Shown in pieces: positions 1 through 7,129 of a stretch of 15,463 nucleotides of DNA (positions within the stretch are counted from its first letter, which is position 1; each line of letters starts with the position of its first letter). The DNA is from a candidate division WWE3 bacterium (GTDB lineage: Bacteria > Patescibacteriota > WWE3 > UBA101185 > UBA10185), in NCBI GenBank assembly GCA_020427865.1, contig JAGQNX010000012.1:1-15463 (forward strand). Reading direction: 5' to 3'. The translations under genes were made by a program, and so were the position numbers. The notes below the pieces were generated by a model, which saw only the letters and a program-made list of their open reading frames with translations, was not told the origin of the DNA and did no database searches.

Positions 1-27
1 CATGTTGTGCTAAAAAAGAAGCAATGA
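1..27 (+). CDS. 3' end of an upstream gene, probably dnaA (partial)
   Basis: In frame 1 the first 24 bases encode HVVLKKKQ, followed by a TGA stop at 25-27. This stop overlaps the dnaN start codon as ATGA. A basic C-terminal tail directly before dnaN fits the common dnaA-dnaN order, but eight residues cannot identify the protein; the dnaA call rests on gene order only. The ATGA overlap suggests translational coupling of the two genes. Confidence 0.4.
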   Translation, partial: HVVLKKKQ

Positions 28-1139
28 AGCTTACATGTTCTACTGCAGATTTAAATAGAGCATTAACAATTGTTTCTAAAGCGGTCCCGTTAAAAAGTTC
101 TTTACCTATATTAACACATATGCTTTTGAGTGCTGACGCTGGACGCCTTACCGTTTCTGCGACAAACTTGGAGACTGCTATATCTATGCATCTCGAAGCT
201 ACTGTGGAGACTCCAGGAGCTCTTACAGTGCCTGCTAAACTATTACGTGAGCTAATTAGCAATCTTAGTACTGATACCTTATCTCTTACTGTAGAAAAAG
301 AGCGCTTAAGTATTACAGCAGCCTCCCATTCTTCTAAAATCAACGGTATTACTGCAGAAGATTACCCTAAATTGCCTACTATGCCTGAATCAGGTGATTA
401 TATAAATTTTGACCCTTCTAATTTTTCTAGTGCTGTTTCGCATGTAAGTTTTGCTGCCGCTGTTGATGAATCCAATCCAATCTATAGTGGTGTATTTATA
501 TGCCATGATAATAAGGTGCTTACACTTGCTGCTACTAATGGCTTTAGACTATCCGAATATAAATTGCCTGTAGTTGATGCCGAATGCCCTTATTTTGAAA
601 TTGTGATTCCTTCTAAAACTTTAGCCGATGTTGCAAGAATCTTAGGTAGTAGTGCAGTTCCTATTAAGTTTGTATTAAACGATTCTGATAACCTTGCATT
701 ATTTGAGTCCGAAAAAGTTTTGATTACGGTACGTTTATTAGGGGGTAGTTTTCCTGATTATAAAAAGATAATACCTGCGTCTGGCAGCATTAGTGCTGAG
801 TTTCCTTGTGTAGAATTATACGAAGCTATAAAAATGTCTTCTATATTTACTACAGAAATAAGTGACCCTATAACACTTGTACTTGCTAATTCTGGAGAGA
901 TTAAGATAAGCGTTAATTCTGCAGAAACCGGAGAGCATTTAAGCTCCATCCCCGCAACTGTAGTTGGTGATTTAACTGTTTCGTTTAATCAAAAGTTTTT
1001 ACAAGAATTTTTCTCTAATGTTAAGTATCCTAAAGTTAGAATAGAAACAAATGGTAATACTTCTCCCTGTTTACTTAAACCTTTGGAATCTGATGTGCAA
1101 TTTTTGCATATATTAATGCCCCTAAAGATCAACGAGTAG
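24..1139 (+). CDS. dnaN: DNA polymerase III subunit beta (sliding clamp)
   Basis: This is the ring-shaped clamp that tethers the replicative polymerase and other DNA-handling proteins to DNA. The 371 residues match the usual length, made of three repeated clamp folds of about 120 residues each. The N-terminus (MKLTCSTADLNRALTIVSKAV) is typical, as are SATNLETAI near residue 46, the SKINGITAEDYPKLP segment near residues 104-118 and the C-terminal LMPLKINE, equivalent to the hydrophobic-pocket MPMR ending of the family. The start at 24 is supported by homology; the frame is open to the window edge, but the upstream gene ends at 27. No Shine-Dalgarno is present, only a weak TAAAAA 7 nt upstream. 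The 3' end overlaps the convergent unknown gene by 11 bp. Residue composition is richer in Ser, Val, Leu and Thr than the Lys/Glu-rich minus-strand genes. Confidence 0.96.
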   Translation: MKLTCSTADLNRALTIVSKAVPLKSSLPILTHMLLSADAGRLTVSATNLETAISMHLEATVETPGALTVPAKLLRELISNLSTDTLSLTVEKERLSITAASHSSKINGITAEDYPKLPTMPESGDYINFDPSNFSSAVSHVSFAAAVDESNPIYSGVFICHDNKVLTLAATNGFRLSEYKLPVVDAECPYFEIVIPSKTLADVARILGSSAVPIKFVLNDSDNLALFESEKVLITVRLLGGSFPDYKKIIPASGSISAEFPCVELYEAIKMSSIFTTEISDPITLVLANSGEIKISVNSAETGEHLSSIPATVVGDLTVSFNQKFLQEFFSNVKYPKVRIETNGNTSPCLLKPLESDVQFLHILMPLKINE

Positions 1140-1413
1140 CTTTTTCTTTTGTCTTTTTAGCATCTTTTATTTGTTTATATTTCCACATAAACAAAGGCCC
1201 TTTTTTAGTTACATGTTCTTGTGAAATTACAAAATCTCTTGCTTGCTCTAAAATATTACGTTCTTGTGTTTTAGCTAGCCTAATGTATAAGGCTCTGTGT
1301 TTTGTATCGTTGAGCTCTTCCGCTAGCCTGTTTCCAAAGGCTTGATGTTCATGTGAATTTCTTGTATCCCGCTTTATTTCTTTACTTTTTAGAATTTCGC
1401 CAATGCCTTGCAT
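1129..1413 (-). CDS. unknown 94-residue charged protein
   Basis: I do not recognise this protein. It is small, basic and predicted to be mostly helical, with no membrane segment or signal peptide. The middle (about residues 38-62) carries regularly spaced hydrophobics (ALYIRLAKTQERNILEQARD), and the C-terminal half has GPLFMWKYKQIKDAKK followed by a lysine-rich tail. Its ATG overlaps the TAA stop of the preceding DUF4870 gene by one base (TAATG), which suggests translational coupling and makes it the last gene of the minus-strand run. No promoter-like hexamer sits 6-7 nt before its start, unlike most neighbours. Its 3' end overlaps the 3' end of dnaN by 11 bp. It is probably a real gene because of the coupling, its protein-like composition and the lack of a competing frame. 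Confidence 0.7.
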   Translation of the reverse strand: MQGIGEILKSKEIKRDTRNSHEHQAFGNRLAEELNDTKHRALYIRLAKTQERNILEQARDFVISQEHVTKKGPLFMWKYKQIKDAKKTKEKATR

Positions 1414-1805
1414 TATTGTTGCTGAAAGTTGTTTTTATAAGCAAAGTCTTTTGCAACCCGTCCTAATATAGGTAACTCATATTCTATTTTGTTAAATGCT
1501 TTCCACATTAAAGTTAACCACAATAGGGCTATTGCAATGTTTGCCACTGGACCTAGAATTATTCCAATTAAAATTATTTCTAAGGCTTTTGCTATTTTTA
1601 TAATTGCAAATGCGGATACTCCAAAAATTATAGATTGCATTGCATGAAAACGTACAAATTTATTTTGCTTTTCTGTAACTAGTACAACTACTCCTGTGAT
1701 GGGGGTTATTAAGTAAGACATTGCGGCTTCTATATTTGGGTCCATTTCGTAAGGCTTAGTTTGTGGGTTTATTGAGTTTATTGTATTTGTTTGGTTTGTT
1801 TCCAT
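1413..1805 (-). CDS. DUF4870/Tic20-like small membrane protein
   Basis: A membrane protein of about 130 residues with three hydrophobic segments, near residues 28-44, 57-82 and 84-102. The stretch AAMSYLITPITGVVVLV, followed by KFVRFHAMQSIIFG, is the signature of the DUF4870 (Tic20-related) family. That family is widespread in bacteria and has no settled function; a role in membrane protein handling has been inferred only from the distant Tic20 resemblance. The reading frame extends to a TTG at 1823, but I prefer the ATG at 1805-1803. The TTG lies 2 bp after the ligase stop with no supporting signal, while a weak CACAAT lies 6 nt before the ATG. The gene follows the ligase by 20 bp and ends in a TAATG overlap with the next gene. 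The N-terminal ~22 residues are polar and probably disordered. Confidence 0.85.
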   Translation of the reverse strand: METNQTNTINSINPQTKPYEMDPNIEAAMSYLITPITGVVVLVTEKQNKFVRFHAMQSIIFGVSAFAIIKIAKALEIILIGIILGPVANIAIALLWLTLMWKAFNKIEYELPILGRVAKDFAYKNNFQQQ

Positions 1806-1825
1806 ATAATAATTGTGAGTCAAAT

Positions 1826-3610
1826 TTATTTTGATTGCAACCTAAATAACTCTTCTATTTCTTCTGTTGATGTTGTGTCTAATGCGTCTTTATCTGTTCT
1901 AAACTTTATTAGTCTAGGAAATCGTAATGCATATCCTACACTATGTTGTGTTGATTTAGAAATCTCATCTGCTCTTAATTCTGTAACAATTGTAGGTTTT
2001 ACCCAAACATCTGGAACTAACTCTTTTGCTACTTCTACATTGCTTGGTTTTTCTTTTAGTTCTAATTTATTGCATTGTTCTTTTAAATATACCCAGTCTT
2101 CATCTTTTAGACCCGTTCCTACCTTTGTTAATGTTTTAAATTCTTTAGACTTTTTATCATATACCCCTGCTAAAAATCCGCCTATTCCAAATGAGGCTCG
2201 TATACCTTTCCCAAAGTAGTAGCCCAAAATTACTGTATCAATGGTATCTGCTAATTGTGTGGATTCACCGCCTTCTAGTCGCTTTAGTTTAACCCAGGAA
2301 AAAGACCTTGCTCCTGCCTGATATTCCGAATCGGGATTTTTTACAACAAGTCCTTCTAGCTTCTTATTCTTTGCTTCCATAAAATAATCTTCTAATGCGC
2401 TTGGATCTGTAGTTAGCAAGTTATCATTAGCCAGAATGATATCGTTCTTCTTTATAAGTTTGTTAAGTAATTTTCTTCTCTCGATTAATGGTTTTGTTAT
2501 AGTTTCGTTTCCGTTATAAAACAAGATATCAAATACTAGATATTTTAAAGGAATTTCAGTAACCGCATCTTCTATGCCGTGTTTACGTTTGCGTTGAATC
2601 GTTTCTTGAAAAGGTAAATATTCACCAGTCTCTTTGTTATATCCTATGGCCTCTCCATCTAGTATTACTGAGTCTGCATTTATGTATTCTTTTGCAGCTT
2701 GTATTATATCTGGGAATTGATGTGTTGTTTCATCTAAATTACGTGTAAACGTTTTAACAAAGATTTTATCTTCCATATTCTCTCCAAAAAGAGGTGTTTC
2801 CGTAAGGGGAATATGTAGTTTTTTCTTTCTGTCCATATGTAGCTGTACACGTGTTCCATCTAATTTGAACTCTGCCCAGACTGTACCGTTCATCTTTTCT
2901 AGAGTTTCTTCTGTGGTTCCTAATCTCTGTGGTTTTTGAGGCATTAAAGGTACTCCTGGTTCCATCTTTATGTCTTGTATGCCCGCTAGACCTTTATCTA
3001 TTATTTTAGCTACTATCAGACCTATATCTGGATGCACGTTATATTTAAACTCTATATCTGTCTTTAATTGTTTGTCTTTATTACCGTTAAGGTAAACCAC
3101 TAAGGCATCTATTATAGTTAGCGCTGTAAAGCCTAATCGCGTAGTACCTAAAATTATTCTTGTAACATATTTTGCAGATAAAGGGTCTAGTTTATTTAGC
3201 AATTCACTTAGTTTGTTAAGCTTTTTTTCTTGCGAGCCTTTTCCTTCGATTTGTGCAATATCTAGCAGTGCCGTATAAACTGTATCTATAGTTTCTCCTG
3301 TAGATTTATTTTGGGTCTTAATGTTTATAATTACATCTCCAAGATCGCCTAAAGTATTATATGATTCTTGAACTTCTGACTCATCTAACTGATATGCTTG
3401 TGAAACGGCTTTTACCATCATCTTATCTGCTATATTAAATTTTTGAGATTCAAAAGGTGCTTTTAATTGTCCTAATGTTAGGTGAATCGCCTGTGCTGCT
3501 TCGTTTGTACTGAGGTCTTTTATTAGATCTGATAGAATGTCTGTTATCTCTAACCGTTTTGATGTGGTTTCGAGTTTATCTAAGTATTTTGCAAATTCGA
3601 TAAAAAGCAT
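1826..3610 (-). CDS. lig: ATP-dependent DNA ligase, archaeal/eukaryal type I
   Basis: Joins 3'-OH and 5'-phosphate ends of nicked DNA using ATP, in replication and repair. The 594 residues fit archaeal-type ligases: an N-terminal DNA-binding domain (about 1-215), the adenylation domain (about 216-445) and an OB-fold domain (about 446-594). The nucleotidyltransferase motifs are intact: EFKLDGTR with catalytic Lys249 (motif I), ILDGEAIGY at 316-324, EGLVVK at 419-424 (motif IV), SWVKLKR at 438-444 (motif V) and the C-terminal ALRFPRLIKFRTDK at 561-574. Most bacteria use NAD-dependent LigA as the replicative ligase; this family is common in CPR bacteria and probably fills that role here, although LigA could lie elsewhere. 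Only 1 bp separates the ATG from the upstream stop. A weak TACTAT lies 5 nt before the start. Confidence 0.95.
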   Translation of the reverse strand: MLFIEFAKYLDKLETTSKRLEITDILSDLIKDLSTNEAAQAIHLTLGQLKAPFESQKFNIADKMMVKAVSQAYQLDESEVQESYNTLGDLGDVIINIKTQNKSTGETIDTVYTALLDIAQIEGKGSQEKKLNKLSELLNKLDPLSAKYVTRIILGTTRLGFTALTIIDALVVYLNGNKDKQLKTDIEFKYNVHPDIGLIVAKIIDKGLAGIQDIKMEPGVPLMPQKPQRLGTTEETLEKMNGTVWAEFKLDGTRVQLHMDRKKKLHIPLTETPLFGENMEDKIFVKTFTRNLDETTHQFPDIIQAAKEYINADSVILDGEAIGYNKETGEYLPFQETIQRKRKHGIEDAVTEIPLKYLVFDILFYNGNETITKPLIERRKLLNKLIKKNDIILANDNLLTTDPSALEDYFMEAKNKKLEGLVVKNPDSEYQAGARSFSWVKLKRLEGGESTQLADTIDTVILGYYFGKGIRASFGIGGFLAGVYDKKSKEFKTLTKVGTGLKDEDWVYLKEQCNKLELKEKPSNVEVAKELVPDVWVKPTIVTELRADEISKSTQHSVGYALRFPRLIKFRTDKDALDTTSTEEIEELFRLQSK

Positions 3611-3611
3611 A

Positions 3612-4079
3612 TTAGATAGTAGTATATATCATCTCCCAATCTTCTCCGAATATATCCAGTGCTTTCTCGTCTGACGCTATAGCCCTAAAAAAAGGTTCTG
3701 CTAGAGTAACTACTTCCTTTGCCGCGGTGCTTGTATGTGTAATGTTTTCTGTGTAAGCTCTATATTTTAGTTCTTCCCTTTGTAATACATCTATAAAGTC
3801 TGCTTCTGCTCCTATCTTTTCTGCTAATCTACTTTTAGCTCTGTATACTCTTTCAAATCTCAAGGATTCAAAAAGGTCTTCTACAGTAGGCGTTTCTTCC
3901 CACGTATTGCATTCCTCTTGTACCGCACCTGCATATGCACTATATGCGTAGGCATATAGTTCTCTAAATGTTGTTCTTATTTGCTGTATTCTTTCTTCGG
4001 CTTCTTGTGTGGGATTTAGATAATCTATTATGATTAATAATTCTTTGGGATCTCTTGAGTAAGTTGTTTCTACTGTCAT
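3612..4079 (-). CDS. unknown 155-residue acidic helical protein
   Basis: I do not recognise a family. The protein is acidic, without membrane segments or signal peptide, and looks almost entirely helical. Aromatic and alanine-rich helices lie near residues 37-52 (FRELYAYAYSAYAGAV), a charged arginine-rich stretch near 72-88 (LRFERVYRAKSRLAEKI), and the C-terminus is acidic with aromatics (FGEDWEMIYTTI). It lies 24 bp after the Fic-like gene and 1 bp before the ligase gene, so it is probably co-expressed with the ligase and could be a partner, although that is only context. A TAAAAT hexamer lies exactly 7 nt before the ATG, suggesting a local leaderless promoter that would also serve the ligase. 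No Shine-Dalgarno is visible. Confidence 0.75.
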   Translation of the reverse strand: MTVETTYSRDPKELLIIIDYLNPTQEAEERIQQIRTTFRELYAYAYSAYAGAVQEECNTWEETPTVEDLFESLRFERVYRAKSRLAEKIGAEADFIDVLQREELKYRAYTENITHTSTAAKEVVTLAEPFFRAIASDEKALDIFGEDWEMIYTTI

Positions 4080-4086
4080 GCAGTGG

Positions 4087-4092
4087 ATTTTA
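4087..4092 (-). promoter_or_regulatory. predicted -10 box (TAAAAT), 7 nt before the 155-residue gene
   Basis: On the minus strand TAAAAT is followed by 7 nt (CCACTGC) and then the ATG at 4079. RNA would begin at or very near the start codon. No clear -35 is seen. The hexamer lies in the 24-bp gap behind the Fic-like gene. Confidence 0.45.
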
Positions 4093-4103
4093 TCATATGA
4101 CAG

Positions 4104-5111
4104 CTATTTGAGTTCGTATCTAGAGGATTTTGTGCGTCCAAGCTTTACTAATATATCTAGTTCTACAAGTTTTTTAAGATCTCTTAATACTGTGTCTTCT
4201 GATATGTCTGGAAATAAAAGGGGAAAATCACTATTTTTTAAGAGTCCGTAATCCTGAATGTATTCCACAATCTTTTCTTGTCTAGGTGTTAAGTTCACTG
4301 TACCTGTTGCTTTTGCTAATTTTGCATCACGTGCTACTAACTGCATTTTTTCTTTTAATTTAGATGTTTCCATTGCAAATCCTTCTGAAAAATAAGTTAA
4401 CCAATCTGTTAAGTCGTTGTCTTCGTTTGGTCTATTTGCATGTAACAAATGCATGTATTCCACTTTAGAATTTAAAAAGTATGTCTCTAAGCATAAATAA
4501 TCTTCAAAACTATAATTTAATGTCTTTAATACTAAATAACTTATTAAACCTGCTGTTGTTTTGTTAAAGTTTTCAAACGCATTTATCTGTTCTAATTCTA
4601 TTTTTACTATTCCTGATATTATCACTGGATGCGTGTTTCGTGCGTCCATACTATGTATCCAATCTATAAGCTCGTTTACGCGTGCAAGTATTGATTCAAC
4701 ATCAGTGCCTTTTGCTGTTTCTTTACTTCTAAATGTTCCTTGTTTGTTGGGAGGGAGTACTTGTTTTGTTAGCTCTTTATTTAAGGATTTTAAATCTTGA
4801 TCTTCAAAATAGTTGTTTCTTGCTATTACATCCAACTTTTTTAAACTATCTATAACATTAATTAAGGGTTGTGTTTGTATTGTGGGTTTTATACCTGCAT
4901 AAGTATCAACAACTTTTTTAGTTTCGTCTTTATTTAGGTTGTAGCCTTCTAGTTCTAATAGGGAATATACTTTTTGAGTTAGTGCCTCGCTTAAGAGTCT
5001 GCTTTGCCATAAACTTAATATGGTGGTGTTGTCTATTATGGCACGGCTATATTCTATATCTGCAATGTTTTTGAGTATCTTAGGAGTTATTGTATATTCT
5101 GGTAAATACAT
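4104..5111 (-). CDS. Fic-fold protein with degenerate active site and C-terminal winged helix
   Basis: Fic proteins usually transfer AMP or similar groups to target proteins using an HPFx(D/E)GNGR loop. The Fic scaffold is clear here: a helical N-terminal region (1-130), WIHSMDARNTHPVIISGIVKIELEQI at about 151-176, then SYLVLKTLNYSFEDYLCLETYF and DLTDWLTYF at 233-241. The catalytic loop, however, reads NAFENFNKTTAG at 177-188: the essential His is Asn, the GNGR phosphate-binding residues are mostly lost (only the middle Asn183 remains), and the last Arg is Gly. The protein is therefore unlikely to be an AMP transferase. Residues about 273-335 (LTPRQEKIVEYIQDYG, then TVLRDLKKLVELDILVKLG) form a winged helix-turn-helix typical of Fic fusion proteins. 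My inference is a DNA-binding regulator on a dead Fic scaffold, next to recF, mutM and ligase. ATG start at 5111; no frameshift is seen. Confidence 0.85.
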   Translation of the reverse strand: MYLPEYTITPKILKNIADIEYSRAIIDNTTILSLWQSRLLSEALTQKVYSLLELEGYNLNKDETKKVVDTYAGIKPTIQTQPLINVIDSLKKLDVIARNNYFEDQDLKSLNKELTKQVLPPNKQGTFRSKETAKGTDVESILARVNELIDWIHSMDARNTHPVIISGIVKIELEQINAFENFNKTTAGLISYLVLKTLNYSFEDYLCLETYFLNSKVEYMHLLHANRPNEDNDLTDWLTYFSEGFAMETSKLKEKMQLVARDAKLAKATGTVNLTPRQEKIVEYIQDYGLLKNSDFPLLFPDISEDTVLRDLKKLVELDILVKLGRTKSSRYELK

Positions 5112-5118
5112 TAAAATA

Positions 5119-5147
5119 ATTGTATTCCAGTTTGCTATTTATTTCAC
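5119..5147 (-). promoter_or_regulatory. predicted promoter of the Fic-like gene (GTGAAA-17-TACAAT)
   Basis: Minus strand: a -35-like GTGAAA (5147-5142), a 17-bp spacer and a -10-like TACAAT (5124-5119), then 7 nt to the ATG at 5111. The promoter lies in the 52-bp gap after recF. It is the most complete of the short-spaced promoters on the minus strand, because the -35 also matches at four of six positions with ideal spacing. Confidence 0.5.
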
Positions 5148-5163
5148 GCATTTTTACCGCAAT

Positions 5164-6273
5164 TCACAAATTTCTATCAGTACTTGTGATTATAGTTTGT
5201 TGATTCCATATTATATTTTCTATTGCTTGCCTATGCCTTTCATCTAGTTCGCTAAAGACATCGTCCAGTAGCAATATTGGTCTTTCATTTGTTTTTCCTG
5301 TTATGTATTCTAGCTCACATAGCTTTAAAGCAAGTACCATAGATCTTTGTTGACCCCTAGATGCATAGTTACCACTATGATAATCATTTAGCGTTATATA
5401 AAAATCATCTTTATGCGGACCTACTAACGTTCTACCTGTTGCTATTTCTGCGTGTTTGTATTTATTAAGGCGTTCTTGAGTTATTTCACTTTTATCATAT
5501 ATTATTTCCACTTTTTTATAGTTGTCACTTAATTTAACTGCTGTCTCTTCAATAGTATTATTTACATGTGCAAAGAAATCCCTCCGCATTTCTTGTATAT
5601 ATTGCCCGTTTTTAATTAGCTTTTCTTCCCAAAATTCTATTAAATCGTAACCCCTACCTGTTTCTCTAATTGTTTCTAGTAACTTATTGCGCTGTTTTTT
5701 TGCTTTTTCGTATTCGGCAACACTTTGTTTATAAGTCTTATCTATTTGAAAAAATATAGCGTCTAAGTACCTACGTCTTAATGCAGGAGCACTTGTTAAC
5801 AAACTTATATCTGAGGGTGTAAATAGAATAGTGTTTATATAACCTGCAAAATTAGTGATAGATCTTTTAACCCCATTTATTGTAGTTTTCTTGCTGGATG
5901 CATTAGCATAAGTGTCACTTTTTACTATATATAGTTCTAGAGATTCTAGGTCCCAGGAGTTCCTAGTTTTTGCAGAATCTTCCTGTTGTTGTGTTAAATC
6001 TATATATCTAAATTCTTTAACTTCTGTTGTTTCTAGTTCCGAAGCTTTTAGTACTTTTGTAGCCACTCTTGTTAATTTCTCCTCATGAGAAATCATCTCT
6101 CTATCATAAGTGGCTTTAAGAGACTTGGTTGTAGAGAGCAAGTGTATTGCTTCTAATATGTTTGTTTTACCAATACCGTTAGGACCTACTATTATGGTAG
6201 GTGCATTGTCGAAGCTAAGTTTAATGTACTTATGGTTTCTAAAGTCTTTAAGTTCAAGTTCTGTTATATGCAC
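5164..6273 (-). CDS. recF: DNA replication and repair protein RecF
   Basis: SMC-like ATPase that helps load RecA at single-stranded gaps with RecO and RecR. The 369 residues match the family. The N-terminus HITELELKDFRNHKYIKLSF is typical; Walker A is GPNGIGKT at 30-37; the family signature GRTLVGPHKDDF is at 280-291; the ABC signature region ASRGQQRS is at 304-311; Walker B is PILLLDDVFSELD at 332-344. The start is a GTG at 6273, fixed by homology, with an exact TATAAT 6 nt upstream that overlaps the mutM stop codon. In many bacteria recF sits on the same strand right after dnaN; here it lies 4 kb away and is transcribed in the opposite direction. The gap to mutM is 7 bp. Confidence 0.96.
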   Translation of the reverse strand: MHITELELKDFRNHKYIKLSFDNAPTIIVGPNGIGKTNILEAIHLLSTTKSLKATYDREMISHEEKLTRVATKVLKASELETTEVKEFRYIDLTQQQEDSAKTRNSWDLESLELYIVKSDTYANASSKKTTINGVKRSITNFAGYINTILFTPSDISLLTSAPALRRRYLDAIFFQIDKTYKQSVAEYEKAKKQRNKLLETIRETGRGYDLIEFWEEKLIKNGQYIQEMRRDFFAHVNNTIEETAVKLSDNYKKVEIIYDKSEITQERLNKYKHAEIATGRTLVGPHKDDFYITLNDYHSGNYASRGQQRSMVLALKLCELEYITGKTNERPILLLDDVFSELDERHRQAIENIIWNQQTIITSTDRNL

Positions 6274-6279
6274 TCAAAT

Positions 6280-6285
6280 ATTATA
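6280..6285 (-). promoter_or_regulatory. predicted -10 box (TATAAT), 6 nt before recF
   Basis: A consensus TATAAT on the minus strand is followed by ATTTGA and then the GTG start of recF. It contains the TAA stop of mutM. If used, recF would have a leaderless mRNA independent of the upstream genes. A coincidental match in AT-rich DNA remains possible for this single site. Confidence 0.5.
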
Positions 6286-7129
6286 GCAATCTTGCTTGAT
6301 TATCTTTTTCTTGGCATTTTTCACAGTAGTAGGTATTTCTACCTGCAATTTCTTTTATTGTTACTGGCATATCACATCTCCTACATTTCTCTTGTCGGTA
6401 AATTCTAAAATGCTCTTGTTGTGACCCTTTTTTTCCAAACGCATCTACATAGTCACTCATAGATATACCTCTATTATTTATACCTTCCAAAAGTATTTCT
6501 TTGCATGCTTTTAGTAGTACTGTCGCCATATTTACATTTAGGGATGTTGTTAGAGTCTCTGGGTGGATTTTTGCCATCCACAATGCATCTGTAGCATATG
6601 CATTGCCTAGTCCTGCAACGGCTTCTTGATTTAGTAGTTGTTTTTTTATTACTGTTTTATTTAGTCGTAGTCTTTCTAAAAATTTTTCAGGAGTTAGATT
6701 TTCATTTATAGGTTCGGGTCCATGTTTTGCTTTTAGTTCGTTGTACCCCTGTTTATCTATTATCTGTACTTTCCCAAACATCCTTTTATCGCAAAATCTA
6801 AGCTCTAGTTGTTTATGTGTTTGTGGGTTTATAAGAGTAAATATTACTCTTTCGTATTTATCTCTTTGAAAAGTTGCACTTCGTATAAGTGTTTGTCCCG
6901 TCATTGCTAGGTGAATCGTTAAACTGAGTTCGTCGGGTAATCTAATTACAATATTTTTCCCTATTCTTTCCACATTCTGTATTTGTTTTTTTTCTAGTGA
7001 CTCTATAAATGTATCTGCCGGTAAATTAACTCTATAATTATCTATTAGTCTTACATGCGCTATATCCCAACCTACTAGATGTTTGTTAAGATCTGTTGTT
7101 ATTGTATGCACTTCGGGTAGTTCAGGCAT
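6281..7129 (-). CDS. mutM: formamidopyrimidine-DNA glycosylase (Fpg/MutM)
   Basis: Bifunctional glycosylase/AP lyase that removes 8-oxoguanine and other oxidised purines in base excision repair. The mature N-terminus PELPEV supplies the catalytic Pro2 and Glu3. Lys58 lies in RIGKNIVIRL. HLAMTGQ (73-79) and DKRMFGK (114-120) correspond to the DNA-intercalating segments. GLGNAYATDALW (173-184) is the helix-two-turn-helix signature. The zinc finger has Cys249, Cys252, Cys269 and Cys272, with Arg264 in AGRNTYYC. The 282 residues match the family. Its start overlaps the end of the glycosyltransferase gene by 8 bp, yet TAGAAT sits 6 nt before the ATG, so it may have its own promoter. The downstream partners recF and ligase make this a repair cluster. 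Confidence 0.97.
   Translation of the reverse strand: MPELPEVHTITTDLNKHLVGWDIAHVRLIDNYRVNLPADTFIESLEKKQIQNVERIGKNIVIRLPDELSLTIHLAMTGQTLIRSATFQRDKYERVIFTLINPQTHKQLELRFCDKRMFGKVQIIDKQGYNELKAKHGPEPINENLTPEKFLERLRLNKTVIKKQLLNQEAVAGLGNAYATDALWMAKIHPETLTTSLNVNMATVLLKACKEILLEGINNRGISMSDYVDAFGKKGSQQEHFRIYRQEKCRRCDMPVTIKEIAGRNTYYCEKCQEKDNQARLL

Noticed and set aside
1806..1823. TTG start for the DUF4870 protein
   Set aside because: An in-frame ATG lies six codons later with a weak -10-like CACAAT before it. The extra residues are not part of the family. It cannot be fully excluded.
1791..2219. 142-residue plus-strand reading frame opposite the ligase gene
   Set aside because: It is antisense to a clear ligase with intact motifs; its Ser/Asn-rich composition is what a shadow frame gives.
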